Assembly (NCBI GenBank): GCA_902520695.1
Contig: CABYOT010000001.1
Span: 62,001 to 126,000, forward strand
Length of the DNA: 64,000 nucleotides
From: an uncultured Pelagibacteraceae bacterium
Lineage (GTDB): Bacteria; Pseudomonadota; Alphaproteobacteria; Pelagibacterales; Pelagibacteraceae
Reading direction: 5' to 3'
The notes below the pieces were generated by a model. That model did not search any database. It was not told the DNA's origin and saw only the letters and a program-made list of their open reading frames with translations. Position 1 is the stretch's first letter; each line of letters starts with the position of its first letter. Positions 42,004 to 51,795 of this stretch are shown here, in pieces. Made by a program: the position numbers and the translations under genes.

Positions 42004-44880
42004 TTAAGCAGTTTTTTTGAACTTATTGTCCAACATTGGTTTTAAAAATTTACCTGTATAACTATCTTTAACATTGATAATTTCCTCAGGCTTGCCCTCA
42101 GCTATGATATTTCCTCCCTTTACACCACCATCTGGACCCATATCGACTATATAATCAGCAGTTTTTATAACATCTAAATTATGCTCTATGACAACGACAG
42201 TATTTCCAGTTGCAACAAATGTATGTAAAATTTCCAATAATTTTTTTATATCGTGTTGATGCAGTCCCGTTGTGGGTTCGTCCAATATATATATTGTTCT
42301 TCCAGTAGATCTTTTAGATAATTCTTTTGCTAATTTAATTCTTTGGGCTTCACCTCCAGACAGAGTAGTGGCTTGTTGACCAATTTTTATATATCCTAAA
42401 CCAACTTTCTTAAGCGTAAGCAATTTTGTTTTAATATTAGAAATATTTTCAAAATATTCACACCCTTCATCAACGGTCATATCCAAAACATCTGCAATAC
42501 TTTTGTCTTTAAATTTTATTTCTAATGTTTCTCTATTATATCTAGTTCCTTTACATTCATCACAAGTTATATAAACATCAGGTAAAAAATGCATTTCATA
42601 TGTTATTACTCCATCACCCTCACATGCTTCGCATCTTCCCCCTTTAACATTAAATGAAAATCTTCCAGGTTTATAACCTCTACTTTTTGACTCTGGTAAA
42701 TTAGTAAACCAGTCTCTTATTGGACCAAATGCACCAGTATAAGTAGCTGGATTAGATCTAGGAGTTCTACCAATAGGGGATTGATCTATGTCAATAATTT
42801 TATCAACTAATTCAATACCTTTAAATCCTCTAAATGGTTTTGGAATTTTTCTTGATTTATTATTATTTAGCGTAAGGTTTAAAGCATTGTAAAGAGTTTG
42901 AAGTATTAATGTTGATTTACCACTTCCTGAAACACCCGTTACACAGGTAAAACTTCCAAGTGGAATTTTAAGATTTACGTTGTTTAAATTATTTCCACTT
43001 GCTCCATTAATTTCTAAAAATCTTCCATTTTTTGCTAATCTTCTAGTTCTAGGTATTGGTATATAGCTTTTGTTTGACAAGTATCTTCCTGTAATACTAT
43101 CGTTATTATTTAATATATCTTTATAAGATCCTTGCGCAATTACTTCGCCTCCTTTATTTCCAGCCTCAGGGCCAAGATCGATTATGTGATCTGCATTTTC
43201 CATTGTCTCAGTATCATGTTCTACAACTATTACAGTATTACCTAAGTCTCTAAGTCTTTTTAATGCATTTATTAATTTTACGTTATCTTTTTGGTGTAAA
43301 CCGATAGATGGTTCATCAAGCACATATAATACTCCTGTCAATCCCGAACCTATTTGTGAAGCAAGTCTTATTCTTTGTGCTTCACCACCTGATAAAGTTC
43401 CGGACTCTCTTGATAAAGTTAAATAATCAAGACCAACATTAAGTAGAAAATTTAATCTTTCATTAATTTCTTTTAAAATGTGCTGAGCAATTTTAAGTTG
43501 ACGCTTATCTAATTTTGTCTCGAGTGATTTAAACCATTCTTTTGCATCAAATATAGATTTTTCAGTTACTTCACTTATATTAAGGTCATTAATTTTAACA
43601 CAAAGTGCTTCGTCTTTTAATCTGTGACCATTACATCTCTCGCATTTTGTATCTGATTGGTACTGAGATATTTCCTCTCTTTTCCAATCACTATCAGTTT
43701 CTAAAAATCTTCTCTCTAAATTATTTACCACTCCTTCGAATGTTTTTTTATGAGAATATTTTTCATATCCATCATCATACGAAAATTTGATTTCTTCCTC
43801 ATCAGATCCGAATAATATTACATCTTTAATTTTTTTTGAAAGTCTTGACCATCTATCATTTAATGAAAAACCATAATGTTTTGCTATAGAAGCTAAAGTT
43901 TGTGCATAATATAGAGAAGATGATTTTGACCAAGGCTCTATTGCTCCATCTGCAATAGTTTTCTTTTCATCGGGCACAACTAATTTTGGATCTACATTTA
44001 ATTTTACACCTATACCCTCGCACTCTTCACATGCACCATATGGACTATTAAAAGAAAAAAGTCTCGGTTCTATTTCTTCAATTGTAAAACCACTTTCAGG
44101 ACAAGCAAACTTAGTTGAAAAGATTAAATTTTCAGTTTTTCTAAATTTTTTTGGAAGCGTTTCATCTTCATATTCTACAAACATTAGTCCATTTGCTAGA
44201 TTAACAGCAGTTTCAACACTTTCAGCCAATCTATTGCCTAATGAAGCGTTTAAAACAATTCTATCAACTAGAACTGCTATATCGTGTTTTAATTTTTTAT
44301 TTAACTCTGGGACTTCATCTATATCATAAAGTTTATTATCAACTTTAATTTTTCTAAATCCTCTTTTCTTATAGCCAAGAATATCTTTTCTATATTCTCC
44401 TTTTCTTCCTCTAACAACTGGCGCATATAAAAAAATTGTTGATTTTTTTGGGAGTGTTTTAATTTTATCAACAATTTGACTTATAGTTTGAGAAGTTATT
44501 GGCAGTCCTGTGAATGGTGAATAAGGGATGCCAGCTCTTGCATAAAGAACCCGCATATAATCATAAATTTCTGTAACAGTTGCAACTGTTGATCTCGGAT
44601 TTTTTGATGTATTTTTCTGTTCAATTGAGATTGCTGGACTTAATCCTTCAATTAAATCAACATTTGGTTTTTTCATCTTATCCAGAAATTGCCTTGCGTA
44701 AGCTGATAAGCTTTCAACATAACGTCTCTGTCCCTCAGCATATACAGTATCAAAAGCTAAAGACGATTTTCCGGATCCTGATAGGCCAGTGATGACTACA
44801 AATTTTTCTTTTGGAATCTCAAGCGTAATATTCTTTAAATTGTGCTCTTTTGCACCCTTAATAACTATCTTTTTAAGCAT
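42004..44880 (-). CDS. uvrA: excinuclease ABC subunit A
   Basis: The 958-aa damage sensor of nucleotide-excision repair has two ABC modules with Walker [10 protein letters not shown] (about 32-40) and GVSGSGKST (about 655-663), signatures [12 protein letters not shown] and [12 protein letters not shown], and zinc-binding cysteines CERCNGHRL and CEACEGDGV with CDECKGTRY. Length and motifs are complete. It is divergent from ssb, a pairing common in Proteobacteria. No clear LexA box is seen in the 81-bp gap. Confidence 0.97.
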   Translation of the reverse strand: MLKKIVIKGAKEHNLKNITLEIPKEKFVVITGLSGSGKSSLAFDTVYAEGQRRYVESLSAYARQFLDKMKKPNVDLIEGLSPAISIEQKNTSKNPRSTVATVTEIYDYMRVLYARAGIPYSPFTGLPITSQTISQIVDKIKTLPKKSTIFLYAPVVRGRKGEYRKDILGYKKRGFRKIKVDNKLYDIDEVPELNKKLKHDIAVLVDRIVLNASLGNRLAESVETAVNLANGLMFVEYEDETLPKKFRKTENLIFSTKFACPESGFTIEEIEPRLFSFNSPYGACEECEGIGVKLNVDPKLVVPDEKKTIADGAIEPWSKSSSLYYAQTLASIAKHYGFSLNDRWSRLSKKIKDVILFGSDEEEIKFSYDDGYEKYSHKKTFEGVVNNLERRFLETDSDWKREEISQYQSDTKCERCNGHRLKDEALCVKINDLNISEVTEKSIFDAKEWFKSLETKLDKRQLKIAQHILKEINERLNFLLNVGLDYLTLSRESGTLSGGEAQRIRLASQIGSGLTGVLYVLDEPSIGLHQKDNVKLINALKRLRDLGNTVIVVEHDTETMENADHIIDLGPEAGNKGGEVIAQGSYKDILNNNDSITGRYLSNKSYIPIPRTRRLAKNGRFLEINGASGNNLNNVNLKIPLGSFTCVTGVSGSGKSTLILQTLYNALNLTLNNNKSRKIPKPFRGFKGIELVDKIIDIDQSPIGRTPRSNPATYTGAFGPIRDWFTNLPESKSRGYKPGRFSFNVKGGRCEACEGDGVITYEMHFLPDVYITCDECKGTRYNRETLEIKFKDKSIADVLDMTVDEGCEYFENISNIKTKLLTLKKVGLGYIKIGQQATTLSGGEAQRIKLAKELSKRSTGRTIYILDEPTTGLHQHDIKKLLEILHTFVATGNTVVVIEHNLDVIKTADYIVDMGPDGGVKGGNIIAEGKPEEIINVKDSYTGKFLKPMLDNKFKKTA

Positions 44881-44961
44881 AATTTTTGTTGCTTTAAATT
44901 AATATAATTAATATTCAAGTTAATAAGTGATATAATAAACATTCTTAAATATTAAAATATT

Positions 44962-45411
44962 ATGGCTGGAAGTTTAAATAAAGTATTATTAATTGGTCGT
45001 TTGGGCGCAGACCCAGAAGTCAAGCAAATGGTGAACGGCAAAAGCGTTGCAAGACTTAGTCTTGCTACTAGCCAATCCTGGAAAGATAAAAATACTGGAG
45101 AAAAAAAAGAAAAAACTGAATGGCATAGAGTAGTGGTTTTTAATGAAGGTTTGGTAAATGTCGTCCAGCAATATTTAAAAAAAGGTGCACAAGTGTACGT
45201 TGAGGGACAGCTTTCAACAAGAAAATGGAAAGACGAACAAAGTGGTCAAGATAAATACTCAACCGAAATTTTAATTCAAGGTTACAATTCATCTTTAACG
45301 ATGCTTGGTGGTGGTAATCAAAATAATATTGCGTCACAAGATAATAAACAAAATTTTGATGATGCACCTGCACCAGATCAAAGTGGCTTAGACGACGATA
45401 TTCCATTTTAA
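44962..45411 (+). CDS. ssb: single-stranded DNA-binding protein
   Basis: The 149-aa protein has an OB-fold (about 1-110; [54 protein letters not shown]), a Gln/Asn-rich linker and the acidic C-terminal peptide LDDDIPF that recruits repair proteins. It lies 5 nt before gyrA and divergent from uvrA. Confidence 0.96.
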   Translation: MAGSLNKVLLIGRLGADPEVKQMVNGKSVARLSLATSQSWKDKNTGEKKEKTEWHRVVVFNEGLVNVVQQYLKKGAQVYVEGQLSTRKWKDEQSGQDKYSTEILIQGYNSSLTMLGGGNQNNIASQDNKQNFDDAPAPDQSGLDDDIPF

Positions 45412-45416
45412 TTAAT

Positions 45417-47999
45417 ATGGAAAAAAACGAAATTCCAAAAATAAATAATAATATTAAGCCAATCTCAATGTATGATGAGATGAGCTCATCATATTTATCT
45501 TATGCTATGAGTGTTATCGTAAGTAGGGCATTACCTGATATAAGAGATGGATTAAAACCTGTTCACAGAAGAATTATATATGCAATGCACAAAGGTGGCT
45601 TTGATTGGTCAAAACAATTTAGAAAATCTGCAAGAATTGTTGGAGATGTAATAGGTAAATACCACCCTCATGGGGATCAAGCTGTTTACGACGCTCTTGT
45701 TAGAATGGTTCAAGAATTTTCAATGAGCTTACCCTTAGTGGATGGACAAGGTAATTTTGGTTCTATAGATGGGGATCCTCCTGCAGCAATGAGATACACC
45801 GAAACTAAACTTGCAAAAGTTTCGCAGTTTTTAATTGATGATATAGAAAAAAATACCGTATCCTTTAAAAGTAATTACGATGAAACAGAGCAAGAACCTG
45901 TTGTATTGCCTGCTCAATATCCAAATCTTCTCGTTAATGGTGCAGGAGGAATTGCCGTTGGTATGGCAACAAGTATACCACCTCATAATTTAGGGGAGGT
46001 TGTGGATGGAACTTTAGCCTTAATTAAAAACAAAGATATTAAAATTAATGAGTTAATGAAACATATTCCTGGACCAGATTTTCCTACAGGAGGGTTAATA
46101 ATTGGAAAAGATATAATAAAGCAAGGATACAAAACTGGAAGAGGATCTTTTAAAATACGAGGAGAAATTTCAGTAGAGAATTTAAAAAATGGTAAAGATA
46201 GACTAGTAGTTTCATCCATACCTTACCAAATTAACAAATCTAATTTAAATGAAAGAATTGCAGAACTAGTAAGAGATAAAAAAATTGAGGGTATTAGTGA
46301 TATTAGAGATGAATCTAATAGTGAAGGTATAAGAGTGTCAATTGATCTTAGAAGAAATGTTGAACCAGAAACAGTTAAAAGACAGTTATATAAGTACACC
46401 TCAATAGAGTCATCGTTTGGTTTTAATTCATTAGCAATTGTTGATCAAAAACCAAAGACTTGTAATTTAAAAGATTTTTTAGAAAATTTTTTAAAATTTA
46501 GAGAAGATGTAGTTATAAAAAGAACTAAATTTGATCTTAAAAAAGCAGAGGAGAGAGTTCACATTTTATTAGGATTATCTGTCAGTGTTGAAAATATAGA
46601 TAAAGTCATTAAAATTATCAGGTCATCAAAAAATCCAGAAGAAGCAAAAAATTCACTTTTAAAAACAACTTGGAAAATAAACCAAGCATCGAAACTTATT
46701 AAATTAGTTGATAGTAAAAATTACAAAGGAAAATATGTTCTATCTAAGGATCAAGTCATATCAGTATTGGAATTAAGACTTCAAAAATTAACTACTATCG
46801 GAATTAACGAAATAGAAATAGAAATCAAAAAATTAGCTGAAGAGATTTCAAAATATAAAAAGATTATAAATTCTAAAAATGAGTTGTTGAGAGTAATAAG
46901 TAACGATTTACAGATGATAAAAGATAAATTTTCAGTTCCTAGAAGGACAAAAATTATAGATGCTGTTTTAAATTATGATATAGAAGAAACAATTCAAAAA
47001 GAGTCAGTAATAATAACAATAACACTTCAAGGATATATAAAAAGAGGAGCCTTAAGTGGAGTTAAACAACAAAAAAGAGGTGGAAAAGGAAAAACAGGAA
47101 TTAAAACAAGAGAAGAAGACTCTGTTGTTCAAACATTATCTGTAGATACGCATACATCATTATTATTTTTTTCTACAGAGGGTTTAGCTTACAAAGTTAA
47201 AGCTTGGAAGATACCTGAAGGATCTGCTTCATCTAAAGGTAAATCACTCTTTAATATTTTACCCTTAAAAAATCATCAATCTATTAGCTCGATTATGCCT
47301 TTTCCAGATGAAGATGTTGATAAAAAAAATATGCATATAATATTTGCAACTAGCAAGGGGAAAATAAGAAAGAATAATTTAGAGGATTTTTCATCAATTA
47401 ATGCCTCTGGTAAAATTGCAATGAAATTAGACTCAGATGATAAAATTGTTGGTGTAAAAATATGCACAGATGATCAAGATATAATGCTAAATACAAAATT
47501 CGGCAAATGTATTAGGTTTGAGTCCAAAAAACTGAGAGTTTTCAAAGGAAGATCTTCTAAAGGTATAAGAGGTATTAATCTTTCAGAAAAGGATACAATT
47601 GTTTCATTATCTATAATTGATAAAGATGATATTAAAAAAAATAAAAGTAAAACTAAAGATGAAAAATCTGAGGTCAAAGCAAAAGAAAAATTTATCTTAT
47701 CAATCACAGAAAATGGTTATGGCAAAAGAACATCTCATTACGATTTTAGAGTTACAAATCGAGGAGGTAAGGGGATAATCGGTATTGTGAATTCCCCAAG
47801 AAACGGCAATGTCTCATCATCCTTCCCTGTGTTTGAGGGTGATCAAATATTAATTTCAACAAATAAAGGTAGAGTTATAAGAACTGCTGTGAAAGAAATA
47901 AGAATTGCCGGAAGAAACACACAGGGAGTAAGAATTATAAAATTAACTGGCGATGAAAAGGTTGTCTCATCAATTAAATTAGACGATAATTTGGTTTAA
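45417..47999 (+). CDS. gyrA: DNA gyrase subunit A
   Basis: The 860-aa subunit cuts and rejoins DNA during negative supercoiling. The catalytic Tyr is in [12 protein letters not shown] (about 120-125), with the quinolone-determining region [18 protein letters not shown] just before. The C-terminal beta-pinwheel carries the GyrA box [11 protein letters not shown] (about 558-568), so this is gyrase rather than topoisomerase IV. A Lys-rich insert ([18 protein letters not shown], about 740-757) interrupts the pinwheel. It overlaps coaD by one base. Confidence 0.96.
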   Translation: MEKNEIPKINNNIKPISMYDEMSSSYLSYAMSVIVSRALPDIRDGLKPVHRRIIYAMHKGGFDWSKQFRKSARIVGDVIGKYHPHGDQAVYDALVRMVQEFSMSLPLVDGQGNFGSIDGDPPAAMRYTETKLAKVSQFLIDDIEKNTVSFKSNYDETEQEPVVLPAQYPNLLVNGAGGIAVGMATSIPPHNLGEVVDGTLALIKNKDIKINELMKHIPGPDFPTGGLIIGKDIIKQGYKTGRGSFKIRGEISVENLKNGKDRLVVSSIPYQINKSNLNERIAELVRDKKIEGISDIRDESNSEGIRVSIDLRRNVEPETVKRQLYKYTSIESSFGFNSLAIVDQKPKTCNLKDFLENFLKFREDVVIKRTKFDLKKAEERVHILLGLSVSVENIDKVIKIIRSSKNPEEAKNSLLKTTWKINQASKLIKLVDSKNYKGKYVLSKDQVISVLELRLQKLTTIGINEIEIEIKKLAEEISKYKKIINSKNELLRVISNDLQMIKDKFSVPRRTKIIDAVLNYDIEETIQKESVIITITLQGYIKRGALSGVKQQKRGGKGKTGIKTREEDSVVQTLSVDTHTSLLFFSTEGLAYKVKAWKIPEGSASSKGKSLFNILPLKNHQSISSIMPFPDEDVDKKNMHIIFATSKGKIRKNNLEDFSSINASGKIAMKLDSDDKIVGVKICTDDQDIMLNTKFGKCIRFESKKLRVFKGRSSKGIRGINLSEKDTIVSLSIIDKDDIKKNKSKTKDEKSEVKAKEKFILSITENGYGKRTSHYDFRVTNRGGKGIIGIVNSPRNGNVSSSFPVFEGDQILISTNKGRVIRTAVKEIRIAGRNTQGVRIIKLTGDEKVVSSIKLDDNLV

Positions 48000-48493
48000 T
48001 GAAAAATATAGCTATATATCCAGGGACATTTGATCCAATAACAAATGGCCATATTGATGTTATTAAAAAAGCTCTAAAATTTACAGATAAAATCATTGTC
48101 GGCATATCTGATGGTAATGAAAAGAATTTTTTATTTCCAATAGATGAGAGATTAAAAATTGTTACAAAAGCTTTATATGGAGACTTAAAACTTTCAAAAA
48201 AAAAAATTCAAGTGATAAAATTCAACTCTTTGACAACTGAATTATGTAAAAAATATAAGTCAAACCTAATTCTTAGAGGTTTAAGGGCTGTTTCAGATTT
48301 TGAATATGAGTTTCAATTAGCTGGAATGAATAGAAAATTAAATAATAAAATAGAAACAATTTTTCTTATGTCTGACGTTGAAAATCAGATTATTTCGTCA
48401 AGATTTGTTAAAGAAATAGCTTTACACAAAGGTGATTTAAGGAAGTTTACAACTAAAAGTACAATAAAATCATTAAAAGAGATTTATGCTTAA
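47999..48493 (+). CDS. coaD: phosphopantetheine adenylyltransferase
   Basis: The 164-aa nucleotidyltransferase makes dephospho-CoA from 4'-phosphopantetheine and ATP. It has YPGTFDPITNGHIDV (the TxGH motif), LILRGLRAVSDFEYEFQLAGMNRKL and ISSRFVKEIALHKGD. The length is normal. It starts on the last base of the gyrA stop (TAATG) and overlaps the cyclophilin gene by 8 nt. Confidence 0.95.
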   Translation: MKNIAIYPGTFDPITNGHIDVIKKALKFTDKIIVGISDGNEKNFLFPIDERLKIVTKALYGDLKLSKKKIQVIKFNSLTTELCKKYKSNLILRGLRAVSDFEYEFQLAGMNRKLNNKIETIFLMSDVENQIISSRFVKEIALHKGDLRKFTTKSTIKSLKEIYA

Positions 48494-49043
48494 AAAAATT
48501 AGTATTTTATTTTTATCAATATTTTTATTAACAACAGCTTTAAATGCAAAGGAGAACATTATGATACTAAAATTAAAAGACGGTGATTTAAAAATTGAAT
48601 TATTCCCAGACGTGGCTCCAAACCATGTTAAAAGAATAACTGAACTAGCTAACAGTGGAAAGTATGATGGTGTTGTTTTTCACAGAGTAATCGATGGTTT
48701 TATGGCCCAAACTGGAGATGTTCAATTTGGAAATTCATCTTCAGAAAGTTTTAATTTAAGTAGAGCTGGCATGGGCGGGTCTGATAAACCTGATCTTAAA
48801 GAAGAGTTTAATGATTTACCTCATGAAAGAGGAACGCTATCAATGGCAAGATCTTCTGATCCGAATAGTGCAAATAGTCAGTTCTTTATATGTTTTGGTC
48901 CAACACCGCATCTCGATAGACAATACACAGTATTTGGAAAAGTTATTGAGGGTATGGAGTTTGTTGACATGATTACAAAAGGGGATGGACCCAATGGATC
49001 TGTTTCTAACCCAGATAAAATCATTAGCTTTAAATCTGAGTAG
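48486..49043 (+). CDS. ppiA: periplasmic cyclophilin-type peptidyl-prolyl isomerase
   Basis: The 185-aa protein has a Sec signal (hydrophobic core ILFLSIFLLTTA, cleavage near NA at 21-22) followed by a complete cyclophilin domain: VVFHRVIDGFMAQTGD with the catalytic Arg, RGTLSMARSSDPNSANSQFFICF and YTVFGKVIEGM. It helps secreted proteins fold. An internal ATG follows the signal (MILKLKDGD), so a cytoplasmic form from the same gene is conceivable, as when two isomerase genes are merged. It is 10 nt before tgt. Confidence 0.88.
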   Translation: MLKKISILFLSIFLLTTALNAKENIMILKLKDGDLKIELFPDVAPNHVKRITELANSGKYDGVVFHRVIDGFMAQTGDVQFGNSSSESFNLSRAGMGGSDKPDLKEEFNDLPHERGTLSMARSSDPNSANSQFFICFGPTPHLDRQYTVFGKVIEGMEFVDMITKGDGPNGSVSNPDKIISFKSE

Positions 49044-49053
49044 AATTTGATGG

Positions 49054-50172
49054 ATGGAACAAACAAAAAAAAATTTTTCTTTTAGTGTAAAACATCAAAA
49101 TAAAAATTATCGTGTTGGATTAATTCAAACACATCGTGGTGAAATTAATACGCCTTCTTTTATGCCTGTTGGTACTCAAGCCACAGTTAAAGGTATTTTT
49201 ATTGACGATATTATTAAAACAGGAAGTGAAATAATACTTTCAAATACATATCACTTAATGATTAGACCAGGAACTGATAGAATAGAGGCAGTCGGTGGTT
49301 TACACAAATTTATGAATTGTAAACTTCCCATTCTGACAGACTCTGGAGGATATCAAGTGATGTCTTTATCTAAATTTAATAAAATTGATAGAGTTAAAGG
49401 GGCAATATTTCAATCACATATTGATGGAAAAACTTTTGTTTTAAGTCCAGAGGAAAGTATAAGAATACAGAAAAAACTTAATTCAGACATTGTTATGGTG
49501 ATGGATGAATGTCCAAAAAATACCAATGATTACAATAAAATTAAAACCTCTATGGATCTATCTATGGAGTGGGCGAAAAGATCTAAAGAGGAATTTGGAA
49601 AAAACCCTCACAAAGCTTTATTCGGTATAGTGCAAGGAGGATTATTTAAAGATTTAAGAAATAAGTCTCTAAAAAAATTAATAGACATAGAATTTGATGG
49701 ATATGCTATTGGTGGATTAGCCGTCGGAGAAACACAAAAAGAAATGTTTGATGTTTTGGATGGGATAAAAGATAATTTACCAATCGATAAACCAAGATAT
49801 TTAATGGGTGTTGGAACCCCCTCCGATATATTAGGAGCAGTAAAGAGAGGTATTGATATGTTTGATTGTGTCCTTCCAACTAGATCAGGAAGAACTGGAT
49901 TAGCTTTTACCTGGAATGGCAGAGTTCAAATTAGAAATTCTGAAAATAAAACAGACAATACACCCCTAGATAGTAATGTAACAAGGTTTGATTTAAATAA
50001 ATACTCCAAAAATTACTTAAACCACCTTCATAATACTAATGAAATATTATCATCAATGATTTTATCATTAAATAATATAAATTTTTACCAAGAACTTATG
50101 TATGAAATTAGAAAAAATATTAAAATGGGAACTTTTGATCAATTTCACGACAAGTATATTAATATTTTGTAA
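49054..50172 (+). CDS. tgt: tRNA-guanine transglycosylase lacking the zinc ligands
   Basis: The 372-aa enzyme exchanges G34 for a queuine precursor in GUN-anticodon tRNAs. The catalytic parts are intact: LTDSGGYQVMSLS with Asp96, MVMDECP, GGLAVGE (221-226) and the nucleophile Asp271 in MFDCVLPTRSGRTG. The C-terminal zinc site is not: in a gap-free comparison with the E. coli segment PLDPECDCYTC...IHN, the four ligands C, C, C, H become Val309, Arg311, Leu314 and Asn340. The rest of this subdomain (KYSKNYLNHLHNTNEILS) stays conserved, so it probably folds without metal. The gene starts within 11 nt of the cyclophilin stop. Confidence 0.93.
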   Translation: MEQTKKNFSFSVKHQNKNYRVGLIQTHRGEINTPSFMPVGTQATVKGIFIDDIIKTGSEIILSNTYHLMIRPGTDRIEAVGGLHKFMNCKLPILTDSGGYQVMSLSKFNKIDRVKGAIFQSHIDGKTFVLSPEESIRIQKKLNSDIVMVMDECPKNTNDYNKIKTSMDLSMEWAKRSKEEFGKNPHKALFGIVQGGLFKDLRNKSLKKLIDIEFDGYAIGGLAVGETQKEMFDVLDGIKDNLPIDKPRYLMGVGTPSDILGAVKRGIDMFDCVLPTRSGRTGLAFTWNGRVQIRNSENKTDNTPLDSNVTRFDLNKYSKNYLNHLHNTNEILSSMILSLNNINFYQELMYEIRKNIKMGTFDQFHDKYINIL

Positions 50173-50222
50173 ATTTTAACCATTGCCAAATAAAAAAAAA
50201 TCAATATAAGAATTTTCGTGTT

Positions 50223-50298
<76 letters not shown>

Positions 50299-50303
50299 AT
50301 ACT

Positions 50304-51125
50304 TTAAGCAATTGGTGGATACTTCAAGATTATTTCGTTCATCCAATTGTTGATTTGATCTATTCTTCTATCATTAGATGGATGAGTGCTCATAAATTCT
50401 GGTGGTTCTTTACCTTTGTTTGCTTTTTTCATTCTTTCCCAAATTTTAGCAGTTTCTCTTATATCGTAACCAGATAAAGAAGAGAAAATTAATCCTAAAT
50501 AATCAGCTTCACTTTCTTGTTTTCTGGTAAAAGGGTTCATGATTCCAATTTGAGATAATAAGCCAACTGTATTCATGCCTGTTGTTCTATTAACTTGAGA
50601 TAACTTTCCCCCAGTTGCAATATCTATTATTCCAGTTGTTGTATTTAATAATACTGTTCTGCTTGCTCTTTCCACTGAATGTTTTGCAACCGCATGAGCA
50701 ATTTCATGTCCCATTACAGCAGCTAAACCATCGTCATTTTTAGTAATATCCAACATACCGGTGTAAACAGCAATCTTCCCCCCAGGCATACACCATGCAT
50801 TTTTAACTTTTTTATTATCAATTAAAATATACTCCCAAGAAAAGTTTACGGTCGGATCTTCCATATTATTCTTGTAAAAATACTCTGATATTGATGTTTC
50901 TATTTTTGATCCAATTCCAATAATTTTATCTAAACTCTCTTTATCTTCACTTAATTTAGCTTTTTGTTTTACTTTCTCGTACAATTCTGCAGCTTGTGCG
51001 TTTAATTTTGATTCTGGAATTAATTTTAATTGTCTTCTATCTGTGATTGGAGCGGTAGTACATGCATGTAAACCTGCAGAAAGACACCCACAGCCCATTA
51101 AATATATAAAATTTCTTCTATTCAC
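50304..51125 (-). CDS. M48-family zinc metalloprotease lipoprotein with twin-arginine signal
   Basis: The 273-aa protein begins MNRRNFIYLMGCGCLSAGLHAC: twin arginines at 3-4, a short hydrophobic core and a lipobox (LHAC, lipidated Cys22). This predicts Tat export and membrane anchoring in the periplasm. The protease domain has GHEIAHAVAKHSVER (HEXXH zinc site) and ESEADYLGL with the third ligand Glu. It resembles LoiP/YggG-type quality-control proteases. The gene converges on tRNA-Lys with only 5 bp between. Confidence 0.85.
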   Translation of the reverse strand: MNRRNFIYLMGCGCLSAGLHACTTAPITDRRQLKLIPESKLNAQAAELYEKVKQKAKLSEDKESLDKIIGIGSKIETSISEYFYKNNMEDPTVNFSWEYILIDNKKVKNAWCMPGGKIAVYTGMLDITKNDDGLAAVMGHEIAHAVAKHSVERASRTVLLNTTTGIIDIATGGKLSQVNRTTGMNTVGLLSQIGIMNPFTRKQESEADYLGLIFSSLSGYDIRETAKIWERMKKANKGKEPPEFMSTHPSNDRRIDQINNWMNEIILKYPPIA

Positions 51126-51171
51126 TTTTCTTAATATTTATATTACATGTAATTTATAATCAATTAAAGAT

Positions 51172-51795
51172 ATGTCCAAACTAAGAAGAAAAAGAATTTC
51201 ATTTATAGCACGACTAAGAAACTATTTTATAACAGGAATTGTTGTTTTGGTCCCTATTGGAATTACATTATATCTTACAACATTTTTTATATCAATCTCA
51301 TCAAAACTAATTCCACAAGGAATAAATCCAAATAGCTATTTACCTTTTGCAATACCAGGTTTAGAAATCTTACTTTCTGTAATTTTTATTACTCTAGTAG
51401 GAGGCTTGTCACTTTCATTTATTGGAAAAAAGTTTTTACAGTTATTTAATGATTTATTAAAAAAAATTCCGATTTTAAGAACAATATATTCTGCTATTGG
51501 GCAAATGACAGAAACATTTGCTCCTAAAAAAGGATCAAAAAAAAGTGTAGTTCTAATTCAATATCCAAGAAAAGGTACATGGGCAGTTGGTTTTGCAACA
51601 AAAGAAAATAAGGGTGAAATTTCTAAAAAAACTAACACAGAATTAGTAAACGTTTTTGTTCCCACAACGCCAAATCCAACTAGTGGTTTTCTATTAATGT
51701 TTCCCAAAAGTGAGATTGTATATCTAGATATGACATTTGAAGAAGCATCAAAATTTATAGTCTCAGCTGGGACATCAGATACCAAAGTTAAATAG
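51172..51795 (+). CDS. DUF502 family membrane protein
   Basis: The 207-aa protein has two hydrophobic segments near the N-terminus (about 17-38 and 58-82) and DUF502 marks: NYFITGIVVLVPIGITLYLT, IPILRTIYSAIGQMTETF, SVVLIQYPRKGTWAVGFATKE, VFVPTTPNPTSGFLLMFPKSE and YLDMTFEEASKFIVSAG. The family function is unknown; it is widespread and chromosomal. It overlaps the convergent recG by 8 nt and is divergent from the M48 gene. Confidence 0.85.
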   Translation: MSKLRRKRISFIARLRNYFITGIVVLVPIGITLYLTTFFISISSKLIPQGINPNSYLPFAIPGLEILLSVIFITLVGGLSLSFIGKKFLQLFNDLLKKIPILRTIYSAIGQMTETFAPKKGSKKSVVLIQYPRKGTWAVGFATKENKGEISKKTNTELVNVFVPTTPNPTSGFLLMFPKSEIVYLDMTFEEASKFIVSAGTSDTKVK

